Shown: positions 1-7,252, counted from the stretch's first letter. The stretch is 29,522 bases of DNA from CAZLYK01 sp964563495 (GCA_964563495.1 CAZLYK010000058.1:1-29522); one strand, 5' to 3'. Translations and numbers: made by a program. Notes: a model not told the origin generated them from the letters alone.

Positions 1-458
1 AAGTCGACGAACTCTTTGACTACCGCGACGACCAGCCCGCCGAGCATGCTCGGTGCCAGATTGTCGCCGTGACCCTCAAAATGCAGGGCATAATCAAAAA
101 AGTCCTTCTCTTTCAGCCGGTCTCCGGTGAGCACTTCATAGATCGAGATCCCGGCGATGATCGCTGAGCTGCTGCTCCCCAACCCGCGCGAGAGGGGGAT
201 CTGGTTGTCGACGTGCAGCCGCGCACCCGGCAGATCGTTTTTTCGCTCAGCCGCCACGTAACGAGCCGCGCGGACCATGAGGTTCGATTCGTCAAGCGGG
301 ACTTTCTCCGCTCCCTCACCCGTCGGAATAATCTCGAAACCGCTCACCCGCGGCTCAACCTCCAAGCGTAGATAGAGCGACAATGCCAGACCGCAAGTGT
401 CGAAGCTTGCCCCCAGGTTCGAGGTCGAAGCCGGGACGATAATCTCTGTTTTCGACAT
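1..458 (-). CDS. thrB: Homoserine kinase, N-terminal part (cut by window edge)
   Basis: This is the first 152 residues of a GHMP-family kinase; the rest lies beyond base 1. Homoserine kinase phosphorylates homoserine with ATP in threonine synthesis, in the cytoplasm. The N-terminus begins MSKTEIIVPASTSNLGASFD, the usual opening of ThrB (PaSsaNLGpGfD). The GHMP phosphate-binding loop PLSRGLGSSSSA is at residues 88-99. The ATG at 456-458 is chosen because the ThrB consensus starts within a few residues; an AAGGGG sequence lies about 12 bases upstream. The gene follows the ThiF-like gene on the same strand after 46 bases, so the two may be cotranscribed. Other GHMP kinases share the loop, but the N-terminal motif favours homoserine kinase. 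The C-terminal motif cannot be checked here. Confidence 0.88.
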   Translation of the reverse strand, partial: MSKTEIIVPASTSNLGASFDTCGLALSLYLRLEVEPRVSGFEIIPTGEGAEKVPLDESNLMVRAARYVAAERKNDLPGARLHVDNQIPLSRGLGSSSSAIIAGISIYEVLTGDRLKEKDFFDYALHFEGHGDNLAPSMLGGLVVAVVKEFVD

Positions 459-504
459 TAGAAAATCAAACCCCTTCGAATCCGGGCTGAATGGTCAGGT
501 CCAT

Positions 505-1533
505 TCAGGATCCGATATAACGCGCATAGAGCGAGCGGGCAAGGTTCGGATCATCGGTCCCCTTGATGATGCTCCGCGCATCGGGAAAGACCGTCAACTC
601 ATATTCGCCAACCCTGAACTTCAGTAAAAAACGATTGTAACTTACTTCGCCGGCATTGCGGAGTTGCCCGGCCAGATCGACAAGATCTACCCTGGCCTCT
701 CCCGCGGGAGTGATCTGGACCGCGTTGCGGCCGCACAGACTGGTCACCAGTTGTCCGCTCCGGGCGGTCAGGAAATCGTATTTGGCCTGTTTGCAAGTGC
801 GGCAATCCCCCTCTTCGCGCAGCCCCTCGATCTTGAGCTGATTGAACCTGTTCTCCCATATGTCAATTTGCAATAGTGAGTTATGCAACTGGTCGTGCGC
901 GCCGGTGAGGATCTTGAGAGCCTCGGTGATCTGGTATGAGGCGATAGTTGCGATGATCGGCAGGATGACTCCCGCCGTATCGCAGGTCGGAAAGGTCCCG
1001 ACAGCCGGCATTTCCGGGAAGATACAACGCAAGCAGGGAGTGAGGCCCGGGCGAATGGTCATGTGCATGCCGTACGAGCCTACCGCCGCGCCATAAATCC
1101 AGGTCTTGTTCAATTTCACGGCCGCGTCATTGATCAGGTAACGGGCCTCGAAATTATCTGTTCCATCGATAATCAGGTCGACATCGCGAATCAGATCCTC
1201 GATGTTGGTATAGTTGACGTCTTTGACCAGCGGCTCGACATTGACTTCCGAGTTGATCCGGCTGATTCGCCGGGCCGCGGCGACGGCCTTCGGCAATCGA
1301 TCCGCCACGTCACGTTCGTCGTACATAATCTGCCGCTGGAGGTTCGATTCTTCGATCAAGTCGCGGTCGATCAGGCGCAGCCGGCCGGTGCCGGCGCGCG
1401 AAAGCATCTCGGCCTGCATGGCACCCAACGCCCCGCAGCCGATGATCGCAACCTGACTTTGCGCCAGCCTCTGCTGTCCGTCTTTGCCTATGCCGGGAAA
1501 AAGTATCTGGCGGGAATATCGCTCAAGGTTCAT
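505..1533 (-). CDS. thiF: ThiF/MoeB/HesA-family adenylyltransferase (E1-like)
   Basis: This 342-residue protein adenylates the C-terminal glycine of a ubiquitin-like sulfur carrier (ThiS or MoaD), for thiamine or molybdopterin synthesis. Visible signs are the nucleotide-binding IIGCGALGA at 30-38, the arginine-bearing SNLQRQ at 63-68, DGTDN at 123-127, the zinc cysteine pairs CLRC (167/170) and CRTC (244/247), and a cysteine at 184 (TCDTAGV) in the place of the ThiF/MoeB active cysteine. There is no rhodanese domain. After residue 255 comes an extra tail of about 85 residues containing CGRNAVQI and ending LYARYIG, as in many ThiF-type proteins. No clear Shine-Dalgarno precedes the ATG. The leader is almost entirely the palindromic element at 1546-1643, 12 bases upstream. 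MoeB is the alternative; without a neighbouring thiS or moaD the choice is open. Confidence 0.87.
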   Translation of the reverse strand: MNLERYSRQILFPGIGKDGQQRLAQSQVAIIGCGALGAMQAEMLSRAGTGRLRLIDRDLIEESNLQRQIMYDERDVADRLPKAVAAARRISRINSEVNVEPLVKDVNYTNIEDLIRDVDLIIDGTDNFEARYLINDAAVKLNKTWIYGAAVGSYGMHMTIRPGLTPCLRCIFPEMPAVGTFPTCDTAGVILPIIATIASYQITEALKILTGAHDQLHNSLLQIDIWENRFNQLKIEGLREEGDCRTCKQAKYDFLTARSGQLVTSLCGRNAVQITPAGEARVDLVDLAGQLRNAGEVSYNRFLLKFRVGEYELTVFPDARSIIKGTDDPNLARSLYARYIGS

Positions 1534-1545
1534 TCGAGAATTGTG

Positions 1546-1643
1546 AAATAGACAGGATTATCGCAATTTTCACGTTTGTCTGACCGCGTCCTCGCGGTCA
1601 GACAAACGTGAAAATTGCGATAATCCTTTTAAGCCTGCCTATT
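1546..1643. repeat. Palindromic intergenic element, copy 1 (with hairpin core)
   Basis: The left edge is AAATAGACAGGATTA (1546-1560); the right edge is a decayed complement, CCTGCCTATT (1634-1643). Inside is a perfect 34-bp inverted repeat, arms 1555-1588 and 1593-1626, with a 4-base loop TCCT. The core TTTCACGTTTGT recurs in the elements at 8199 and 27082. The element fills the gap between the ThiF-like gene start (12 bases away) and the stop codon of the glycine-zipper gene (2 bases away), both on the minus strand. Confidence 0.9.
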
Positions 1644-1645
1644 AA

Positions 1646-2293
1646 TTATTTTGTCGTCCGAATCAGGATCTCGGTTCCGGGCTCCAGTTTGACTTTCTGG
1701 CTGCCGGTGATAAAGACCGATCCGGCTCCCGCGCCGGCGCCGGCGGCCGCACCGATCGCTGCCCCTTTCCCTCCACCGGCGATGCCGCCGATGATCGCGC
1801 CCAACGCCGCGCCTCCACCCGCGCGAACAGCAGTCGATTTACCCTGGCTCCCGCTCTTGATGTTGCCCTCTTCGTCGACCTGCTTGGAATCTTCGCCGTA
1901 AATTTTTACGACCTGAGCGGCCATCGGGATCGTCTGGCCACCCGACAAACGAATTCTGTCAAATGTCAGAACGAGCTCGGTTCTTCCGGTCATCTTCCCC
2001 GACTTGTTGATTTTGGCGACGTGGCCGTCGATCGTGCTGTCAGCGTATTTTACCGGGGTCAGAACAATGGCAGTGAACGGGTCGCCGTTATTGGCTTTGT
2101 TGGTGTCGATTTCATTCTCCAGACGGATCTTCATGTTCGTGCCGACCGGGATGGAAACGCGCCTGGGAACGCTTTTTGCTCGCTTTGTTTTGGTTTGAGC
2201 CAATGTCTCAGTCGCGTTGATAAATGAGATCGAGACCAGGGTGATCACAGCCGCCAAGCCAAGATATATGAATTTTCGGATAGACTTTCGCAT
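1646..2293 (-). CDS. Secreted glycine-zipper protein of unknown function
   Basis: A 215-residue protein with a cleavable-looking signal peptide (about residues 1-33: basic MRKSIRK, hydrophobic stretch, then TETLAQ). A basic linker follows, then a beta-rich region (45-135) with the phrases PVGTNMKIRLENEIDT and GGQTIPMAAQVV. A Gly/Ala-rich glycine zipper (159-191) leads into a short C-terminal strand (EPGTEILIRTTK). Glycine zippers pack in membranes, and this layout suggests a cell-envelope protein. I do not recognise a named family or activity. The ATG at 2291-2293 has a good ribosome-binding site (AAGGAGAG) just upstream. The TAA stop lies 2 bases from the palindromic element. Transcription runs away from the caxA gene, so 2294-2484 is a divergent promoter region. 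Confidence 0.85.
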   Translation of the reverse strand: MRKSIRKFIYLGLAAVITLVSISFINATETLAQTKTKRAKSVPRRVSIPVGTNMKIRLENEIDTNKANNGDPFTAIVLTPVKYADSTIDGHVAKINKSGKMTGRTELVLTFDRIRLSGGQTIPMAAQVVKIYGEDSKQVDEEGNIKSGSQGKSTAVRAGGGAALGAIIGGIAGGGKGAAIGAAAGAGAGAGSVFITGSQKVKLEPGTEILIRTTK

Positions 2294-2484
2294 AACTCTC
2301 TCCTTTTATTTGTTTGTCGATTTTGTGGTTAGTAACGGCAGAAAAAAGCTTAACAGACAAACCCCTGCCGGAAAAGCCGATTACCCGACTGAGATTGCAA
2401 TCAGAGCATTTACTAAGTCTGAGCCGGTTCCTATAATTAGCCGGCGTTAAATAATCAGTAAGGTGAGAGAGGCTCCAACCCCCT

Positions 2485-3582
2485 ATGTTGAAAAGACTGG
2501 TTTCACCGGAAAATTTACTCAATTGGTTGCTGATATTTGTGCCGATCGCGGTCGTGCTCGAATTGATGCATGCCAACCCGGTCGCGATCTTCGCCACCTC
2601 GGCCCTCTCGATCATCCCGCTGGCCGGGTGGATGGGGCGGGCGACCGAGCATCTGGCCGAGAAATTGGGGGAGGGAATCGGGGGTCTGCTCAACGCGACT
2701 TTCGGGAATGCCGCCGAATTGATCATCGCACTCATGGCTTTGCGGAAAGGGCTGTTTGATGTGGTCAAGGCATCGATCACCGGATCGATCATCGGAAACA
2801 TCCTGCTCGTCCTCGGACTGAGCATTTTGCTGGGCGGAGTAAGATACCCCAAACAGGTCTTCAACCGGACGGCGGCCGCACTCGGATCGACCCTGCTGGC
2901 TCTTTCAGCCATCGCCCTGGTTATGCCCGCAATCTTCCACTTCCTGGTGGCCGGCGGAGCGAATGCCCAGGCCCAGGAGCAAGACCTGAGCCTGGAGATC
3001 GCGGTCGTCCTTTTTGTCACCTACATCCTGAGCTTGATCTTTACTCTGCGCACGCACTCGCATCTCTATTCCGGCGGGGTAGACCTGAAGTCCGAACAAC
3101 AGGCGATCGGAACGCACGGATGGAGCAGGTCGAAATCGATCGGCATTTTGCTGGCGGCGACCGCGCTGGTCGCGTTGATGAGCGAATTCCTGGTCGGCGC
3201 GGTCGAAGAGGCTTCGAAGGCTCTCGGACTGACCGAGGTCTTCGTCGGAGTGATTCTGGTGGCGATCATCGGTAACGCGGCCGAGCATTCGACCGCCGTC
3301 CTGGTCGCGCTCAAGAATAAGATGGATCTGGCGCTCAATATCGCGATCGGATCCAGTATGCAGGTTGCGCTCTTTGTCGCCCCGGTGCTGGTCTTTGTCA
3401 GCTACCTTTTCGGAAAACCGATGAATCTGCTCTTTACGCCGCTTGAAGTGGTGGCGGTCGTGGTCTCGGTGGCTGTCCTGACACTTATCTCTCAGGATGG
3501 GGAATCGAACTGGATGGAGGGTATCCTGCTGCTCTCCGTCTACACGATTATCGGAATGACCGTTTATTTCCTGCCTGTTTGA
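2485..3582 (+). CDS. caxA: Ca2+/H+ antiporter, CaxA/ChaA family
   Basis: A 365-residue inner-membrane cation/proton exchanger that uses the proton gradient to expel calcium. Two inverted halves each carry the family signature: FGNAAELIIALMAL in the first (about residues 72-85) and IIGNAAEHSTAVLVAL in the second (about 260-275). The glutamates in GNAAE are the exchange residues of the CAX family. About ten to eleven hydrophobic segments are visible, and an acidic loop (EQDLSLE) marks the middle. Length matches bacterial CAX proteins. The ATG start follows a GAGAGAGG sequence at a slightly long spacing of 12 bases. The gene diverges from the glycine-zipper gene and converges with the HEMAH-protein gene, from which a minimal palindrome separates it. 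Confidence 0.94.
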   Translation: MLKRLVSPENLLNWLLIFVPIAVVLELMHANPVAIFATSALSIIPLAGWMGRATEHLAEKLGEGIGGLLNATFGNAAELIIALMALRKGLFDVVKASITGSIIGNILLVLGLSILLGGVRYPKQVFNRTAAALGSTLLALSAIALVMPAIFHFLVAGGANAQAQEQDLSLEIAVVLFVTYILSLIFTLRTHSHLYSGGVDLKSEQQAIGTHGWSRSKSIGILLAATALVALMSEFLVGAVEEASKALGLTEVFVGVILVAIIGNAAEHSTAVLVALKNKMDLALNIAIGSSMQVALFVAPVLVFVSYLFGKPMNLLFTPLEVVAVVVSVAVLTLISQDGESNWMEGILLLSVYTIIGMTVYFLPV

Positions 3583-3594
3583 GATCAAATAGGA

Positions 3595-3617
3595 AAATAG
3601 ACAGATCCTGTCTATTT
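3595..3617. repeat. Palindromic intergenic element, copy 2 (minimal form)
   Basis: Only the two end modules are present: AAATAGACAG (3595-3604), a 3-base loop ATC, and CTGTCTATTT (3608-3617), a perfect 10-bp hairpin. It sits between two convergent genes, 12 bases after the caxA stop. On the minus strand its AAATAG gives the last codon (AAA) and the TAG stop of the gene at 3612-4388. It looks like the element with its inner part lost. Confidence 0.85.
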
Positions 3618-4388
3618 AACGGCCTTGGTTGCCAGCTTTTCTCTGATTATTTTCCCTGAATTCAATTCTTTCCAGACGGCCAGTTCCATCTCTTCAGCTT
3701 GAGCTTCGAGCTCCTTCAGTAGCGCGTCACGTCTGGTCAGGCGGTGTTTCATCTCCGGCGCCAGGGCTGAGGATTTTCGACTGACGTGCTGTTTGAGAAG
3801 CATCGCGTTCGTCCGTTCGATGATCTCGACCACCGTCCGCGCCCTCTCCATATTGGTCAGGATATGTATCGCGTGCGCCATCTCATGACCGAGCACCTCG
3901 GCATACCGCTCCTCTTTTTTCAGATTGGTGAAGGGGATGAACCCGTTTTTTCGCGCGGCGTTAGGCCCGATATAGGCGTGATCGATGTTCGGCAGGTTGA
4001 GTTTGATCGTCGCCACGTGCCGCTCGCCACTCGGATCGAAATTGGTGATGCTGAAATGGCCGGCCGTGCTGCTCGATGTCCGATTCGAGCATATCAGTTC
4101 AACGTAGACAGAATGACCGCTCGTCTCTATCCACTCCCACATCAACCTCAGAGTCGGGTGCAACGCCTGCCTTTCCGCATCCTCCGCAAACACCAGCTGC
4201 TCTATCTCCCTCCATACCGCGAGCTGCTTGGGCTTCAGACGGCTGGTCAAAAGCCCCATCGGCTCCGCCGGCTTGTCAATAGACGCGATAATCTCCGGTC
4301 GCGAAGGCAATTCCTGGGCGATGGCGGGCTGAAAAGTAAAACTCAGCAGCACCCATGGCACTGCGGCCATTATCTGACGACGCAGCAT
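3612..4388 (-). CDS. Secreted putative zinc metalloprotease-like protein (HEMAH motif)
   Basis: A 258-residue protein with a signal peptide (residues 1-25, ending QPAIAQ). At 168-172 it has HEMAH, the HExxH zinc-binding and catalytic motif, in the hydrophobic setting YAEVLGHEMAHAIHIL. A later acidic helix (LEAQAEEMELAVW, near 229-241) could give the third ligand, as in M48-like gluzincins. That ligand is an inference. No transmembrane helix follows the signal, so a periplasmic or exported place is likely. The substrate is unknown and I cannot name the family. The ATG at 4386-4388 has a strong AGGAGG site 5-6 bases upstream. The last codon and TAG stop come from the palindromic element at 3595-3617. 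Upstream on the same strand lie the two small-RNA candidates. Confidence 0.75.
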   Translation of the reverse strand: MLRRQIMAAVPWVLLSFTFQPAIAQELPSRPEIIASIDKPAEPMGLLTSRLKPKQLAVWREIEQLVFAEDAERQALHPTLRLMWEWIETSGHSVYVELICSNRTSSSTAGHFSITNFDPSGERHVATIKLNLPNIDHAYIGPNAARKNGFIPFTNLKKEERYAEVLGHEMAHAIHILTNMERARTVVEIIERTNAMLLKQHVSRKSSALAPEMKHRLTRRDALLKELEAQAEEMELAVWKELNSGKIIREKLATKAVK

Positions 4389-4555
4389 ATGGCCTCCTCA
4401 TCTCTGATGAGAAGATTCTTTGTCGAATTAACAGTGGGGACTTACGGCAGAAATCATAAGTCCAGATGTGGGGCTACTCTTAACAGGCCGGATTATACCT
4501 GAGAATAATCAAATGTCATTAATAAAATCAAGAATTTGGAAAGATGTCGGAAGGA

Positions 4556-4598
4556 TTATCCAAAAAACCGTTCTCCGGGTGGTGATTTTTTGGATGGC
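4556..4598. terminator. Hairpin with A- and T-tract arms, terminator-like
   Basis: The arms ATCCAAAAAACC and GGTgATTTTTTGGAT pair around an 11-base loop (GTTCTCCGGGT), with one bulged G. An A-tract on one side and a T-tract on the other would allow termination on either strand. It lies downstream, on the minus strand, of the first small-RNA candidate and upstream of the HEMAH gene. Confidence 0.5.
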
Positions 4599-4656
4599 GG
4601 AGTCGCTCCCAAGACATGACTGAAGCGGGAGATAAGGAATGGGCAGTGAAGCACCC

Positions 4657-4860
4657 ATAAAAGGAGAAAGGCCCAGTGGCGCCTCACTCGCCACTGAGCC
4701 CGAAATGCGATTCCTCACACACAAAATATGCTGGTGACCAAATCCCCGATAGCTATCGAAATTCCTCACATTTTCCGATCGCTATGATCACCGTTCTTGA
4801 GCAAGTACACGCTATCGCCCGGTGAAAGTTCCATCAACTTGAGAAAAATTTTTGGCGGCC
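4657..4860 (-). ncRNA. Candidate structured small RNA, copy A (minus strand)
   Basis: Read on the minus strand, this segment ends in a GC-rich hairpin (4670-4700, 12-bp stem with one mismatch, 7-base loop) followed by CTTTCTCCTTTTAT, the layout of a Rho-independent terminator. Before it is a second hairpin: outer GGTGA/TCACC (4733-4737 with 4788-4792) and inner 9-of-10-bp stem 4749-4758 with 4776-4785. The 5' part contains GGAACTTT. The motif GTGAGG occurs three times, twice in hairpin loops. A diverged second copy lies at 4925-5110 with the same plan. No promoter could be fixed, so the 5' end is only where similarity between the copies starts. Strand is inferred from the terminator. Confidence 0.55.
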
Positions 4861-4870
4861 GGCGATTTCA

Positions 4871-4897
4871 AAGATAGATGGGATCGACAGGGTTTTT
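4871..4897. repeat. Degraded single arm of the palindromic family
   Basis: The stretch resembles the left arm of the element at 19403 (AAAATAGACAGGATCGACAG then GATTTTT), with several substitutions: here ATAGATGGGATCGACAGG then GTTTTT. No matching complementary arm was seen nearby, so this is probably a remnant. It lies exactly between the two small-RNA copies. Confidence 0.5.
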
Positions 4898-4924
4898 GCC
4901 GGGTGTCACCAGACTGGATCAGAT

Positions 4925-5110
4925 AAAATCAAAGAGCCCAGCGGCGCCTCACTCGCCACTGGGCTCTCATGCGAACTTCTTACGGAAGGATGCTAGTGAC
5001 CGTCTTTCTTGAGTACCCTCACTATACTCAAGTTTGATCACTGTCATTGCGCGTATACACGTCGCTGCCATAGAAAAGTTCCAGCAAGTTACCAAAAAAA
5101 ATGACCGTTT
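4925..5110 (-). ncRNA. Candidate structured small RNA, copy B (minus strand)
   Basis: This is a diverged tandem copy of the element at 4657-4860. Read on the minus strand it ends in a 13-bp hairpin (4934-4966, one mismatch, same 7-base loop) followed by TTTGATTTTAT. The middle hairpin keeps its shape but not its sequence. The outer pairing is AGTGA/TCACT (4995-4999 with 5038-5042), where copy A has GGTGA/TCACC. The inner stem is 8 perfect base pairs (5008-5015 with 5025-5032), unrelated to copy A's inner stem, and its loop again has GTGAGG. Conserved blocks near the 5' end include GGAACTTT, and the 5' boundary lies near a T-run. Paired changes at the base of the hairpin support a real RNA fold. 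Confidence 0.55.
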
Positions 5111-5183
5111 CGGCAAGGTTTTGGTTCGATCCCGGAGAATCTATAAGTTGACAGTAATCGGATCATCTCAGATACTCCCGGGC

Positions 5184-5435
5184 ATGGAGGAGCAGAATAA
5201 TCAACAGGATAATAATAGATCCGCCGGGTTGGCTCCGGAGGACAGGGCATACCCTGCCTCGGTGGAGCAGATGAGCGAAAAATGGCGAACGATCCAGCGA
5301 CGTGGTGAAACCACTGAGCAACGGGGATTTATCGAACGAAACTACCTGGTTCTGGGGGTTGTGATTGGCCTCTTGATCGTAGCCCTGCTGGTGGTATTTG
5401 GTGGTTTTGCCTTTCTCGTCTGGAATGCAAGGTAG
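5184..5435 (+). CDS. Small single-pass membrane protein, unknown function
   Basis: An 83-residue protein with a hydrophilic, charged N-terminal part (MEEQNNQQDNNRSAG onward) and one strong C-terminal transmembrane helix (about residues 54-80, LVLGVVIGLLIVALLVVFGG), ending a few residues later in WNAR. This is a tail-anchored type layout, with the soluble part expected in the cytoplasm. The ATG at 5184 is preferred because earlier in-frame codons run through the structured repeat and give an unconvincing sequence. The ribosome-binding site is weak. The NamZ-type gene follows after 54 bases on the same strand. I do not recognise a family. Confidence 0.6.
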   Translation: MEEQNNQQDNNRSAGLAPEDRAYPASVEQMSEKWRTIQRRGETTEQRGFIERNYLVLGVVIGLLIVALLVVFGGFAFLVWNAR

Positions 5436-5489
5436 AATTTCTTCCAATGAAGTGGGATTAAATTTGATCTCCGCCGTGACTGTAAGCCG

Positions 5490-6662
5490 ATGAAGAAAAT
5501 CACGCTCGGCCTGGAAAAATTATTATCTGAGGATCTATATCTGGTTAAGGGCGCGAGGGTTGGATTAATTTGCAATCCCTCGACCGTCAACCATGAGTAT
5601 CGCCACGCCTTCGACTTGCTGAGGGCCCGTCCGGAAATTAATCTAACGGCGCTTTTTGGACCGCAACACGGCATCCGCGGTGAGACGCAGGACAATATGA
5701 TCGAATGGGAGGGTTTTCGCGATCCTCTCAACGGGATCATGGTCTATTCCCTATACGGAGAGGTTCGCGAGCCAAATGAAGAGATGCTCAGAAATCTGGA
5801 TGTCCTGATCTTTGATATCCAGGATGTCGGAACAAGGGTCTACACATTTATCTACACCATGGCGCTGGCCATGAGGGCCGCGCGTCAGTATGGCAAGCGA
5901 TTTCTGGTTTTGGATCGCCCCAATCCGATCGGCGGTGAGGGGATTGAAGGCGAGCTGCTCGAACCCGGGCACGAATCCTTCGTCGGCATGTATCCGATCC
6001 CGATGCGGCACGGGATGACGGTTGCGGAGCTCGCCCGTATGTTCAACCATGATTTCGGGATAGACTGCGATCTGGAGATCCTTCCCATGAAAGGGTATCG
6101 CCGCAACCTGTGGTTGGATGATACGGATTCGCCGTGGGTGATCCCCTCGCCAAATATGCCGACCGTCGAGACCGCGGCGGTCTATCCGGGTACGGTCTAC
6201 CTGGAGGGCACAAAGATCAGCGAAGGGCGGGGGACGACCAGGCCTTTCGAGTTCGTCGGGGCGCCCTATGCCGATTCGCTCGAAGTCGCTGAGTGCCTCA
6301 ATCGCCTGAACCTGCCCGGTGTCTATTTCCGTCCTCATAATTTTCTCCCGACTTTTCAGAAACACTCCGGCAAACTATGTCACGGGGTGCAGCTCCACGT
6401 GCTTGACCGGGAGGTGTTCAAGCCGGTAATCACCGGGATTGCGGTGATCAAGACCTATCGAGACCTCTACCCGGAAGATTTTCAGTGGCAGGATCCGCCG
6501 TACGAATATGTTTACGACCGGCTGCCGTTCGATGTCATCGCCGGGACGACAAAGTTGCGGGAACAGATTGAAGACGGGATATCGATCGAGTCGATCGCCG
6601 AATCATGGAAAGTCGATGAGAAGAGGTTTGCCGACAGAAGAGAGCGCTATCTGCTCTACTGA
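5490..6662 (+). CDS. DUF1343/NamZ-family exo-beta-N-acetylmuramidase
   Basis: A 390-residue protein of the DUF1343 family (glycoside hydrolase GH171), whose characterised member NamZ removes MurNAc from the non-reducing end of peptidoglycan fragments. Family blocks are seen in order: LICNPSTV (26-33), FGPQHGIRG (56-64), VFDIQDVGTRVYT-like LIFDIQDVGTRVYTFI, LDRPNPIGG, GMYPIPMRHGMTV, PSPNMPT, and YPGTVYLEGTKISEGRGTT. Length fits the family. There is no signal peptide: it starts MKKITLGLEKLL and is soluble. That points to a cytoplasmic role in muropeptide recycling, or to a different export route. The FmdE-type gene starts 11 bases after the stop, so the pair is likely an operon, with the CDF exporter as third member. 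Confidence 0.9.
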   Translation: MKKITLGLEKLLSEDLYLVKGARVGLICNPSTVNHEYRHAFDLLRARPEINLTALFGPQHGIRGETQDNMIEWEGFRDPLNGIMVYSLYGEVREPNEEMLRNLDVLIFDIQDVGTRVYTFIYTMALAMRAARQYGKRFLVLDRPNPIGGEGIEGELLEPGHESFVGMYPIPMRHGMTVAELARMFNHDFGIDCDLEILPMKGYRRNLWLDDTDSPWVIPSPNMPTVETAAVYPGTVYLEGTKISEGRGTTRPFEFVGAPYADSLEVAECLNRLNLPGVYFRPHNFLPTFQKHSGKLCHGVQLHVLDREVFKPVITGIAVIKTYRDLYPEDFQWQDPPYEYVYDRLPFDVIAGTTKLREQIEDGISIESIAESWKVDEKRFADRRERYLLY

Positions 6663-6673
6663 GAGGTTTGTCG

Positions 6674-7252
6674 ATGAAGACCCTGTCCGAATATCTGATC
6701 GAGGCGGAGAGAAATCATGGCCATATGTGTCCGGGTCAGGTTCTGGGCGTCAGGATGGCTATCTTAGGGTGTCGTTTGATCGGGATCGATCAGCCCAGGA
6801 CCGGGAAGCGACTGATCGTTTTTGTCGAGATCGATCGTTGCGCCGCGGACGCCATCAACACCGTAACCGGTTGCCGGCTGGGCAGAAGAACCTTGAAATA
6901 TCGCGATTTCGGCAAGCTGGCGGCGACATTTCTCGACACCGAAACCGGTCAAGCCGTGCGTGTCGTCGCACTCGAATCGTCGAGAGAGCTGGCTCAGAAG
7001 TGTTTCGACCACCTCCCGACCAAGAAAGAGCAGCAGCTGGAGGCCTATCAAACTCTCGCTGACGAAGAGCTCTTTTCGTGGCAGCGGGTGCAAATCTCCC
7101 TGCCGGACGCCGATCGCCCGGGCCACCCTTTATCGCGGGTCAATTGTCACGAGTGTGGCGAGGGCATCAACGATCGGCGCGAGGTGAATCGCGACGGTCG
7201 CGTGCTCTGCCGCGCCTGCGCGGGCGAGCGGTATTACACGGTGATTTCGTAG
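6674..7252 (+). CDS. FmdE-family protein (formylmethanofuran dehydrogenase subunit E-like)
   Basis: A 192-residue protein with the FmdE N-terminal domain. The signature HGHMCPG (residues 15-21) supplies metal-binding His and Cys residues, and GCRLGRRTLKYRDFGKLAAT is typical of the family's core. The C-terminus (about 156-180) has a zinc ribbon with CHECG and CRAC. FmdE proteins outside methanogens often occur with molybdopterin enzymes, but their role is unsettled; no such enzyme is visible here. The ATG at 6674 is chosen over the in-frame TTG six bases earlier because GAGAGG sits 7 bases before it. The gene is 11 bases after the NamZ-type gene and 13 before the zinc-exporter gene, a tight operon. 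Confidence 0.87.
   Translation: MKTLSEYLIEAERNHGHMCPGQVLGVRMAILGCRLIGIDQPRTGKRLIVFVEIDRCAADAINTVTGCRLGRRTLKYRDFGKLAATFLDTETGQAVRVVALESSRELAQKCFDHLPTKKEQQLEAYQTLADEELFSWQRVQISLPDADRPGHPLSRVNCHECGEGINDRREVNRDGRVLCRACAGERYYTVIS

Larger units (their letters stand above)
4389..5183. other. Long intergenic region (about 795 bases) with structured elements
   Basis: No convincing protein gene is present. The region holds a hairpin at 4556-4598, two tandem structured repeats (4657-4860 and 4925-5110) and, between them, a degraded arm of the palindromic family (4871-4897). Short open frames here cross the structured repeats and have no recognisable protein features. The region lies between two genes that diverge from each other (3612-4388 minus and 5184-5435 plus), so it must also carry their promoters. 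I could not assign a clear -35/-10 pair. Confidence 0.7.

Noticed and set aside
1063..1551. Plus-strand open frame (162 codons) over the ThiF-like gene
   Set aside because: The minus strand encodes an intact E1-like enzyme; this frame has no family resemblance.
2208..3020. Long open frame (270 codons) on the minus strand over the caxA gene and the region before it
   Set aside because: It is antisense to a clear CaxA, lacks domains, and has composition typical of a shadow frame in high-GC DNA.
4509..4769. Minus-strand open frame of 86 codons in the long intergenic region
   Set aside because: It crosses two predicted hairpins of the small-RNA candidate and has no ribosome-binding site or protein-like features.
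4657..4860. 6S RNA
   Set aside because: 6S RNA is one long rod with a central bubble; this element has separate hairpins and a terminal intrinsic terminator.
4657..5110. Tandem structured repeats as a CRISPR array or riboswitch
   Set aside because: There are only two long diverged copies with no spacers, and on the minus strand each ends in its own terminator well away from a coding start, which fits small RNAs better than a riboswitch.
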